Assembly (NCBI GenBank): GCA_025454445.1
Contig: JALOOK010000007.1
Location: 1 to 20,125, forward strand
From: Oscillatoria sp. Prado101
Lineage (GTDB): Bacteria; Cyanobacteriota; Cyanobacteriia; Cyanobacteriales; Oscillatoriaceae
Length of the DNA: 20,125 nt
Reading direction: 5' to 3'
Below the pieces are notes generated by a model that searched no databases, was not told the DNA's origin, and saw only the letters and a program-made list of their open reading frames with translations. Positions 1-6,206 of this stretch are shown here, in pieces. The translations under genes were made by a program, and so were the position numbers. Every line of letters starts with the position of its first letter. Positions within the stretch are counted from its first letter, which is position 1.

Positions 1-72
1 TAAGGCATACACATCTTAACTGAGCTTAATGGCCCACCCCCACGCTTGCTATTGGAACCAGGAGATTCACTA

Positions 73-909
73 ATGATAGAAAAAATTTTGGTAGCCGTCG
101 CCGGTCGGGGGCTGTGTGAGGAAATGCTCAAGAAATTGATGGAACTGCCTTCCATCCAGCGGGCGTCCGTCACCTTCTTGCACGTCGTCCCACCCCAAGT
201 CACCGCCGAAGCGATGGCTGCCAAGCTAGAAGTTGGGGGCAAAATTCTCGCTGAAGCCGTCAAATCTTTGAACTTAGACCCGAACAAGGTAACAGCCAGA
301 CTCAAGCAAGGCGACCCGAAAACGACGGTTTGCGAAATGGCGGACGAAATCGAGGCTGACCTGATTATCACCGGCTCGCGCGGGCTGGGGCGGTTGAAGT
401 CCATCTTAGAAAACTCGGTCAGCCAGTACGTTTTCCAGCTCACCTCTCGCCCCATGCTGCTCGTCAAAGACGACCTCTACCTCAAGAAAATCAACCGCAT
501 CATGGTGGCGCTTGACGCATCTGAGTCGTCCCAGCAGTCTTTGAAGCTGGCGCTGTTCCTCATGCGAGATATTAAGGGCGGGCAGCTGGTACTCGCTCAC
601 GTCAACCCGAAAGATGCGAATGTCAAACCTGAAGCTGACCCGGTTTTAGCACCGGCAGTCGCAGAGGCCAAGAAGCTCGGCATTGCCTATCGCTGCGTCG
701 CCAGCACCGGCAAGGCGGGAGAAGAAATCTGCCGCCTGGCAGATGAGTTGAATGTTGACCTGCTGATGCTGGGATCTCCAGACCGGCGTCCATCAATAGC
801 CAAGGGGCTGCCGGATCTCGACCGGCTGCTGGGAAGTTCCCTGTCGGACTATGTGCGGGTGTATGCCAACTGCCCAGTGTTGCTGGCCCGCAGCGTCAGC
901 GCCGCCTGA
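73..909 (+). CDS. Universal stress protein with two tandem Usp domains
   Basis: A 278-aa cytoplasmic protein made of two UspA-type alpha/beta domains, about residues 1-133 and 140-273. Each domain opens with the typical beta strand (IEKILVAVA; INRIMVALD) and ends with a hydrophobic strand (PMLLVK; CPVLLAR). The start is set at the ATG at 73 because AGGAG lies at 60-64, 8 nt upstream; an in-frame ATG at 46 lacks such a site. The nucleotide-binding loop of ATP-binding Usp proteins, G-2x-G-9x-G-S/T, is imperfect in both halves. Domain 1 reads GSRG, nine residues, then NS instead of GS. Domain 2 keeps the final GSS but has an insertion after its first Gly (GSPDRRPS). The family acts in stress survival, sometimes by binding ATP; whether this member binds nucleotide is open. 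A terminator-like hairpin follows it. The family call is firm, the exact role unknown. Confidence 0.9.
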   Translation: MIEKILVAVAGRGLCEEMLKKLMELPSIQRASVTFLHVVPPQVTAEAMAAKLEVGGKILAEAVKSLNLDPNKVTARLKQGDPKTTVCEMADEIEADLIITGSRGLGRLKSILENSVSQYVFQLTSRPMLLVKDDLYLKKINRIMVALDASESSQQSLKLALFLMRDIKGGQLVLAHVNPKDANVKPEADPVLAPAVAEAKKLGIAYRCVASTGKAGEEICRLADELNVDLLMLGSPDRRPSIAKGLPDLDRLLGSSLSDYVRVYANCPVLLARSVSAA

Positions 910-951
910 AGGTGCCGGTGGGGCGCAAGCCGCGCCAGTCCAGAGATGGCA

Positions 952-1001
952 AACAAAAAAGGCACCAGGGGAGAAACATCCCGGTGCCTGTGGCGCTTTT
1001 T
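952..1001 (+). terminator. Rho-independent terminator-like hairpin after the usp gene
   Basis: AGGCACC (960-966) pairs with GGTGCCT (983-989), and GGGA (969-972) continues the stem with TCCC (979-982) around a short loop. A run of five T (997-1001) follows after a 7-nt gap. The upstream A-run (951-960) could let it work on the opposite strand too, where psbM ends at 1077, so it may be bidirectional between convergent genes. Confidence 0.5.
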
Positions 1002-1076
1002 ACCTAGCAGGGGCGAGTCAGCGCCGACATATCTGCAGGCCGTAAAGGCTATCAGCGCCGCCCCGCCCCCTGCGCC

Positions 1077-1193
1077 CTACGCATCTTTTTTCCCTTCCCG
1101 GCTTGCTGTCTGAATATACAGAATCACCAGAAAAACAGCCGGCACCAGCACGAACAGGATGCTAGCCACAAACCCCAGGTCATTAACTTGCAT
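1077..1193 (-). CDS. psbM: Photosystem II reaction centre protein M (PsbM)
   Basis: A 38-aa single-helix thylakoid membrane protein. The peptide begins MQVNDLGFVASILFVLVP, continues with a hydrophobic helix and ends in a polar tail (QTASREGKKDA); I recognise this as PsbM. PsbM is a low-molecular-mass subunit at the interface of the photosystem II dimer. The start is well supported: GGAGG at 1208-1204 (minus strand) lies 10 nt before the ATG. The stop is TAG at 1079-1077. The ferredoxin gene ends 47 nt upstream on the same strand, so the two could be co-transcribed. The gene marks the source as a cyanobacterium. Confidence 0.93.
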   Translation of the reverse strand: MQVNDLGFVASILFVLVPAVFLVILYIQTASREGKKDA

Positions 1194-1240
1194 AAAAAAT
1201 CCGCCTCCAGACGCTCTCAAAACTTTGCAATCTTAGAATA

Positions 1241-1537
1241 TCACGGCTTTGTTTTTACGGTGACGGGGCCGTTGACCAGGGCTTGACAGGCTAGCCGGTA
1301 AGTTTTGGGCTTTCTCTTGAGTTTGCGCTCCTCTACATCAGTCCTGGGCGAGAGATTTTCTGTGCCTTCCACGATTTCTACAATGCAGGTGCCGCACTGG
1401 CCATACCCACCGCAGGTCATCATCTTGCCCACGAAGGTGTAGAGATCGATCCCGTTTTCCACGGCTTTCAGCCTCAAGTTCGCCCCATCTGCCGCCACCA
1501 CTTCCCGATTTTCTTTCTCGAATTTGATGTTAGCCAT
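1241..1537 (-). CDS. 2Fe-2S ferredoxin
   Basis: A 98-aa soluble electron carrier. The cluster ligands are visible as C42-x5-C48-x2-C51 (TCGGYGQCGTC) plus C84 in RLACQA. This C-x5-C-x2-C spacing resembles the adrenodoxin-like branch more than the C-x4-C-x2-C of plant-type photosynthetic PetF, so it is probably not the main acceptor of photosystem I. I chose the ATG at 1537 (MANIKFEKEN): the reading frame extends upstream, but the extension is low-complexity and unlike a ferredoxin, and AAAGG lies about 8 nt before this ATG. An ATG two codons upstream (1543) is the alternative. The protein is basic near the C-terminus (RKLKRKPK, VKTKP). It lies directly upstream of psbM on the same strand. The electron-transfer partner cannot be told from sequence. 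Confidence 0.92.
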   Translation of the reverse strand: MANIKFEKENREVVAADGANLRLKAVENGIDLYTFVGKMMTCGGYGQCGTCIVEIVEGTENLSPRTDVEERKLKRKPKTYRLACQALVNGPVTVKTKP

Positions 1538-1639
1538 TCCCATTACCTTTGTTTTTTCTTGCATTGCTCGGACCGGCCCGCTCCGGGTGACGCCGCTGCC
1601 GCTGCCGGTGTCGGTGGGGCAAGCTCTGGGCACACGCAC

Positions 1640-2115
1640 TCCCGAACCTCACTCTGCGCGAGGTTTATGGCGTCGCCCACCCGGGTCAGCGCTTCGATTG
1701 CCTGTCGCTCGCTTTCGTGTACTTAAATTTTATTACGAAATATTAAAAAATGTTAAACCCCTCCAGTTCCGGGGGTGCGGGGGAGGCGGGGGAGACGCGC
1801 CGATTTTTTGGCGGCTGTTGCCGGTCTGTTGACAAAATTGACACGCACCCAGCGCCCACCTGCCAGTTGGCCACTGGCCAGCAGACATTGTTTCCCGCTT
1901 TCTGGCCATTTTTCGTATGAGTGAGGTACTGAGAAACCCGGTAACTTTGGCGAAACCGGGTTTCTGGCGTGTGCTTCATCCAACTGAAAACCGCTATAAA
2001 TCAAACGGAATTGAGAAAAAAGTTGCCGGTGAGTTGGCCTAACCGCCAGTTGCTGCCACCGGCATGGCACGGCGCACAGCGACAGCCGGTGGGAGGAGGT
2101 GAGGGCTGGGAGCCA
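1640..2115. other. Intergenic region without a convincing gene
   Basis: Upstream of the ferredoxin gene. It holds an A/T-rich stretch near 1720-1750 that may carry its promoter, a 13-bp palindrome TGGCCA-C-TGGCCA at 1868-1880, and the AGAAACCCGGT hairpin repeat annotated separately. Overlapping open frames here are short, in several frames at once, and show no recognisable motif. Confidence 0.5.
1932..1965. repeat. AGAAACCCGGT hairpin repeat
   Basis: AGAAACCCGGT (1932-1942) and its exact reverse complement ACCGGGTTTCT (1955-1965) flank a 12-nt loop. A related short copy, AAACCCGGTTTCTC, sits at 15663-15676 after the SWIM gene. The motif looks like a dispersed palindromic repeat. It has no T-run, so it is not a clear terminator. 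Confidence 0.65.
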
Positions 2116-2259
2116 CTACTTATGGTCATAGCCTGCAATCACCTGCAGGGCTTTCAGAGGCTGCCATGTTGATGGGGTGTGGGTTGACGGCGACGAAACG
2201 TTGACCGACATGTACAGTAAAAAGGTGATTGTGGTCGCATGCAGCAGTTTTTCCAGCAT
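2116..2259 (-). CDS. Possible 47-aa small membrane protein
   Basis: A short frame reading MLEKLLHATTITFLLYMSVN and then a polar Ser/Thr/Pro-rich tail ending in GYDHK. It has one hydrophobic stretch (about residues 5-20) that could be a membrane anchor or signal peptide. The main support is a strong ribosome binding site, GGGGAGGAAAG, ending 4 nt before the ATG at 2259. The stop is TAG. I do not recognise a family and no function is suggested. A 14-bp palindrome, GTTCTG-TC-CAGAAC (2320-2333), lies about 60 nt upstream and could be an operator. No other gene lies within 650 bp on this strand. It could be a chance frame behind a purine run. Confidence 0.45.
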   Translation of the reverse strand: MLEKLLHATTITFLLYMSVNVSSPSTHTPSTWQPLKALQVIAGYDHK

Positions 2260-2946
2260 GGCTTTCCTCCCCTTAAGCTCAGGTTGTTATGGACTTAATG
2301 TAAGGCACCTGAGGCGGCGGTTCTGTCCAGAACTGTGACACTCTCTTAAGTGACAGGAATGCCTGAGCGAGGCTGTAGGGCTAGAGCCCAACTGCAAACG
2401 GCGTGCCCGCAGCGGCGGGCGGAGACAGGCTGTTCGGGGGAGGGCAGCCGGCAAAACTGAACAGCAGCGCCGGTTCAGGGAAGGCCATTTCAAGTAAGGC
2501 GGGTTTGTAGTAGGGCTTTAGCCCATCCAGAAAAGCCCGCAGTCGAGCAAGTTTTCCTTCGTGGTGGTGTGCCGGGCTAGAGTTGCGACTGCCACCCAAC
2601 ACTTAACAGCCAGCACCTGACACCTTTGAAATATTCAATTTAAAATTTTTCCACCCCGGCTGTCGCACCGGGGTGCAGTTTTTCTGTCAGGTGGGCAGCC
2701 TGTCCAGTGCAAGGGTTCTCCGGAAGCCGGTGGAAATTGGCACAGCCGAATTTAAGCTGTCTGAACACCGGCTAAAGAACCCTAACCCGAAAAAGCAGGC
2801 CCTCTAGCTTAGCTAGGGCGCCGAGACGCTGTGCACGCTTACATCTCTATCCCTCGTTATCCCTCGTTCCCAGCCAGGCCGCATGGAACGCCGTCGGGGA
2901 TGATCTGCCTCCTTTGGGCGGATAGGAAGATTAAAAGCTTAAAAGC
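2260..2946. other. Repeat-bearing intergenic region
   Basis: Between the 47-codon frame and the KGG gene. It contains two short palindromic units of one type, GTAGGGCTAGAGCCC (about 2375-2390) and GTAGGGCTTTAGCCC (about 2511-2525), a terminator-like hairpin at 2652-2683, a doubled ATCCCTCGTT near 2850, and a direct 8-bp repeat TTAAAAGC (2931-2938, 2939-2946) immediately after the KGG stop codon. No convincing protein gene was seen on either strand. Confidence 0.5.
2652..2683 (+). terminator. Terminator-like hairpin with T-run, no obvious gene upstream
   Basis: CACCCCGG (2652-2659) pairs perfectly with CCGGGGTG (2668-2675) across an 8-nt loop, and five T follow at 2679-2683. The form is that of an intrinsic terminator for the plus strand, but I see no protein gene on that strand between 1640 and 2650. 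It could end an unannotated RNA or be a dispersed hairpin. Confidence 0.4.
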
Positions 2947-3213
2947 TTAGCTCTCCATCTCAGGAGACTGTTCCTCTTTCTTTTTCTTGTTATTCTTGTG
3001 GCTTTGCTTACCTCCGACACGACCGATCTGTGCCATATGCTCCCGATTTTTGCTCACGGCTTCACCCCCCTTGCGGCCTGCCTCTCTAGCCTCTTCGGGC
3101 GTGAACTCGTGAGCGGTTCCCTTCTGGTGCGCCGCGTGCCCCCCCTTGCTTGCAATTTGGCGCTGCTTCTCCACGTCCATAGAGGCAAATCCGCGCTTGC
3201 TTTTCTCTGCCAT
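2947..3213 (-). CDS. KGG-motif stress-induced protein
   Basis: An 88-aa, very hydrophilic protein with repeated KGG-type units: GFASMDVEKQRQIASKGG (KGG at 23-25), REAGRKGGEAVSKN (KGG at 48-50) and a third, VGG, at 66-68. The Lys-rich tail (KNNKKKKEE) ends in acidic residues. This matches the KGG/YciG/GsiB group of stress-induced proteins, which are small, probably disordered, and associated with desiccation or general stress. The start is supported by AGGAG about 7 nt upstream of the ATG at 3213. It stands alone between long intergenic stretches. The family call is firm; biochemical function in this family is poorly defined. Confidence 0.88.
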   Translation of the reverse strand: MAEKSKRGFASMDVEKQRQIASKGGHAAHQKGTAHEFTPEEAREAGRKGGEAVSKNREHMAQIGRVGGKQSHKNNKKKKEEQSPEMES

Positions 3214-4387
3214 GACCTCACTCCTAGTGTTTTCAGCTTTTTTAGGGATCTTCTACAAGTTAAGGCTGCTGTTTTCTTGAATCATCTGCCTCAAGAAATA
3301 GCATAATCTAAAATCCTTGTTCAAGGATACAGCCAAGCAGCCAGTCAGTGGAGAGGAGACTCTCCTTTTCCTGATTGATTTATCAACCACGCACGAACAA
3401 AAGCACTGCCCTTGCCCAATCCTACAGGGGAAATAATTATTCCCACCAGTTTACCTTGAAAAACCTCTCTGCAGAGTCAATGTAAAGAGATGAAAAGTTA
3501 TGTATCCTCATTTGAATAGGGCGAAAATGGCAGATGTGACGGAATGGTGGACATAATTCCCCAGAGCCTAGCCAACCCCTGAAGGTATTGATTCCCAACA
3601 AGAGGGCCAGTGCGCTGACACTCAAAGCAGCGGGTTGCGCCGCCATCGAAAGAGTGCGCTTGTGGGCGTTCGGGAGGCAGCCCCGTAAAGGCCAGCCTCT
3701 AGATGCTGGCCATCAAAGAGGGCCCTGTCTACAGCCGGCAAGGCTTGACCGCCGCAGCCTAGCTGACTCCGGCGGGATTTCAGCCATCCCGCACCGGCGG
3801 TTTGGCTTGACAAAACCAACTCTCACCCCAGCTTTGACCGCCCTTTGCACGTTGATGGCAAAAGGTAAATTATCTCCATCCATCCCCAAGCTATCTGGCT
3901 ACTTTTTCAGTGACTGGTAAAGCTTAGCACGCTTTGTCACAAAAGCCAACAGGTGCTGCTGCAACTGGCCGGTCAGGTAAGCGAATAACACAGAGGATAT
4001 CTCAGAGCCAGCCTTTTGACCGGGGGGCGAAAGGGGGGAATCCGGTAACGCTTGCCAACCGCACTCCACGCCCGCGTCAAAACTGCTGTCAGCAGAGGCT
4101 GCGACACAGCGAATTACAGCTCGTTATTGCTGGCGATGGACGAGTCAAAGAACGCTCGCACACTCTATTGCGCCCGCTGCCACAATAGATTGGCCAGCAA
4201 GCAGGCCGAAACAACTCGCCTGAGCGAGAGCCTCACTGACTAGCTGATCGCCACCGGAAAGCGCCACCACCCGCACCCGCGGGCACCCGCACGCCAAATC
4301 AGTTAAAGCAGTAGAGGAAGATTATTTTAACGCAAGTTGCTAGTTATAGCAGCAGTCATTATGGGGAACGGACATTAAGGCATGCAT

Positions 4388-4408
4388 GCGCATGGCGCAT
4401 GGCGCATG
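4388..4408. repeat. Heptanucleotide tandem repeat GCGCATG x3
   Basis: Three perfect consecutive copies of GCGCATG, followed by further G-rich sequence. Short tandemly repeated heptamers are a known feature of filamentous cyanobacterial genomes. Confidence 0.75.
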
Positions 4409-4420
4409 GGGAAGTAACTC

Positions 4421-4456
4421 GTAGGGTGCGTTCCCTGGCGCGGGAACGCACTCTAC
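4421..4456. repeat. GTAGGGTGCGTT inverted repeat
   Basis: GTAGGGTGCGTTCCC (4421-4435) and GGGAACGCACTCTAC (4442-4456) form a 15-bp stem with a single non-Watson-Crick position and a 6-nt loop. It looks like a dispersed hairpin element; there is no T-run and no adjacent gene. Confidence 0.65.
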
Positions 4457-4510
4457 CCCGGACGAAACATGGAAAATTGGCCTGACTGGGGATTTGTGTA
4501 TAAACCTAAG

Positions 4511-4555
4511 CCTTAAAAAAGGGGGGAACATTCTCAAAGCCCCCCCTTTTTAAGG
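4511..4555. repeat. CCTTAAAAAGGGGGG inverted repeat
   Basis: CCTTAAAAAAGGGGGG (4511-4526) faces CCCCCCTTTTTAAGG (4541-4555), a near-perfect stem with one unpaired A. The element continues into GGGGGGCGAAAGGGGGG, which has a second copy near 4022. It is probably a dispersed repeat. Confidence 0.65.
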
Positions 4556-4716
4556 GGGGCGAAAGGGGGGAGCTAAATGCCAGGACTTGTAAGTCGCAAC
4601 TTGCATTATTATAGCCGGTATAGAGCATAGCTTCGAGTCAGGCACAGTTGGCGGTGAGCCAGTATCCCTGGAGCTTCGCCCGCAGTCCCACTGTTTCCGA
4701 GTTACATTCCTGGCTG

Positions 4717-4741
4717 CTGTCAAGGCACACAAGCTTGACAG
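4717..4741. promoter_or_regulatory. Inverted repeat overlapping the -35 box, putative operator
   Basis: CTGTCAAG (4717-4724) and its exact reverse complement CTTGACAG (4734-4741) are separated by 9 nt. The right arm contains the whole -35 hexamer TTGACA (4735-4740) of the promoter described next. A dimeric repressor bound here would block RNA polymerase. No regulator gene is adjacent, so the operator role is inferred from position and symmetry only. Confidence 0.5.
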
Positions 4742-4763
4742 GCAGGGATAGGTGGTATATTAT
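4735..4763 (+). promoter_or_regulatory. Near-consensus sigma-70 promoter for the McrB/LlaJI-like operon
   Basis: TTGACA (4735-4740), a 17-nt spacer and TATTAT (4758-4763). The -35 is perfect, the -10 has five of six consensus bases, and the spacing is optimal. The first recognised gene downstream starts at 5068, implying an untranslated leader of about 300 nt. Confidence 0.6.
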
Positions 4764-4769
4764 CTGCTG

Positions 4770-5067
4770 CCGCTGCGCTGGCAATGTTAAAGGCCAGCAG
4801 TTCGCCGACAAAGGCGTCTAGCAAGCGGCAGGAGAATCGCTCCCACGTCGCCCCAACTCAGTTTCACACCCAGTTTCGCAATCCTATACAAAAGCAGAGG
4901 ATTGCCGCAGCCGCACCCTCCTACATCTTAGCAAAAATTTACAATCTATTGCGATCACTTGATGCTGAAAGCCTGCTACACTTTATGAAAGTGGAAACCC
5001 GCTGGAATCAGAGCCGGTCAATTCTAGGCCGGCTCGCAAGGAGTAGAGTTTAGCCGATAGTTCTGGA
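4770..5067 (+). other. Long leader between promoter and AAA+ gene
   Basis: About 300 nt expected to be transcribed from the upstream promoter. It contains one open frame of 89 codons (4784-5053) that starts about 20 nt after the -10 box and ends 14 nt before the AAA+ start codon. That frame is Ser/Lys/Arg/Gln-rich, lacks a ribosome binding site and has no recognisable motif, so I do not call it a gene. AAGGAG at 5038-5043 is too far from 5068 to serve that start. Confidence 0.35.
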
Positions 5068-6174
5068 ATGCCGATGTCCGAAGACACTCAACCCACAAAA
5101 CCCATTCAGAAAATCCTTTTTGGAAGTCCTGGGACAGGGAAAAGCTATCGCGTGCGTGAGATGGCAATAAACTCCCTGGGGATACAGTGGGACGAGGAAA
5201 GCAAATCCCTGACCAATACCATCAAAACCGTCTTTCATCCAGAATATACTTATTCTGATTTTGTGGGAAAGCTTTTACCCCAAACTACGGGGAGCGGTTC
5301 AGTCATCTATAAATTTTATGAGGGACATTTCCTGCGGGCGTTAGGGTTGGCGTACAGACAGCTACTCAATGGCACGAACGAGAATGTTCTTTTAGTCATC
5401 GACGAGTTAAACAGGGGAAATGCAGCCGCTATTTTTGGCCCTGTCTTTCAGCTGTTGGATAGAGAGGAGGATAATTGGTCAACTTATGAAGTTCACTTGT
5501 CTGAGCTTGAGATAGTTGGCCTTTTGAAGGCCATGAAATATAAGGCTTCCACATCCCATGACAGCATACAGGTCGATGGAAGTAACTTTGAGAAATTTTG
5601 CGAAATTGAAGAGAGACAGCTGCATGGAAACAATAATGCCGATGGCTTGCGAGTGTTAAAGAATTTAAGAGAGCATAAAATTGCCATTCCTAGCAACTTG
5701 TCAATCCTGGCAACGATAAATACCTCTGATGAGTCCATCTATTACCTCGACAGTGCATTTAAGCGGCGGTGGGACTGGGAATATGTGGATGTTCCGGGAA
5801 GTGAATACTCTGGTGATGTGCCCGCTCAAATAAAAACTGCCCAGGTGGTTGTGGGAGATACAGAAGTAGACTGGTCAGATTTTGTAACAAACCTCAATGA
5901 ATTTATAAAATCAAATCATCAGTCCATACGGAGAATTGAGGATAAACAGATTGGTTGGTGGTTTTTGAAGCCAGAGAATAACGAGATTTCCGAAGAGGCA
6001 ATCAAAAATAAACTCATGTTCTATCTGTGGGATAGTGTGTTCTCGAAAGATAGAAGACCTTTGGAGTCTCTTTTATCAAACACTAGCGGTGAGAAAGTAA
6101 AACTGATAACATATTCTCAGTTCGTCGCCTTGGCGGAGGAGTTCGTACAAGGCATAAACGAGCAAAAATGGTAA
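5068..6174 (+). CDS. McrB-like AAA+ ATPase/GTPase of a two-gene restriction-like system
   Basis: A 368-aa AAA+ motor of the McrB branch. Walker A is GSPGTGKS at 19-26. FHPEYTYSDFVGKLLP (56-71) is the stretch typical of McrB relatives. Walker B is VLLVIDELNRGNAAAIFG (107-124), with the characteristic NRGN. Sensor 1 is ATINTSDES (215-223), where McrB has NTAD, and the arginine pair FKRRWDWEYV (231-240) supplies the finger. The nucleotide could be GTP, as in McrB, or ATP. The protein begins almost at Walker A, so it lacks an N-terminal DNA-binding domain. Start choice is weak: ATG at 5068 or 5074, neither with a good ribosome binding site. The next gene starts about 30 nt after its stop, the usual arrangement of an McrB-type motor with its McrC-type nuclease partner. 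The gene is AT-richer than the flanks, suggesting acquisition by transfer. Confidence 0.85.
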   Translation: MPMSEDTQPTKPIQKILFGSPGTGKSYRVREMAINSLGIQWDEESKSLTNTIKTVFHPEYTYSDFVGKLLPQTTGSGSVIYKFYEGHFLRALGLAYRQLLNGTNENVLLVIDELNRGNAAAIFGPVFQLLDREEDNWSTYEVHLSELEIVGLLKAMKYKASTSHDSIQVDGSNFEKFCEIEERQLHGNNNADGLRVLKNLREHKIAIPSNLSILATINTSDESIYYLDSAFKRRWDWEYVDVPGSEYSGDVPAQIKTAQVVVGDTEVDWSDFVTNLNEFIKSNHQSIRRIEDKQIGWWFLKPENNEISEEAIKNKLMFYLWDSVFSKDRRPLESLLSNTSGEKVKLITYSQFVALAEEFVQGINEQKW

Positions 6175-6206
6175 CATTACGAGTTTTAGGGAGGGAGAGT
6201 AAAAAA

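Larger units (their letters stand above)
3214..4716. other. Long gene-free region with dispersed repeats
   Basis: About 1.5 kb with no protein or RNA gene I can support. Frames of 65-110 codons exist but overlap one another on both strands and have no motifs, ribosome binding sites or plausible composition. The region contains a small hairpin GGAGAG-GAGA-CTCTCC at 3350-3365, a GGGGGGCGAAAGGGGGG motif at about 4022-4038 that recurs at about 4554-4570, and the repeats at 4388-4408, 4421-4456 and 4511-4555 listed separately. It may be decayed sequence. Confidence 0.5.

Noticed and set aside
1753..2070. 105-codon minus-strand frame upstream of the ferredoxin gene
   Set aside because: It runs through a hairpin repeat, overlaps other frames and has no motif or plausible start.
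3588..3920. 110-codon plus-strand frame in the gene-free region
   Set aside because: No motif, no ribosome binding site, overlapped by an opposite-strand frame of similar quality.
4784..5053. 89-codon open frame in the leader of the AAA+ gene
   Set aside because: No ribosome binding site, no motif, Ser/Gln/Arg-rich composition without helix or domain pattern; noted only as part of the leader.
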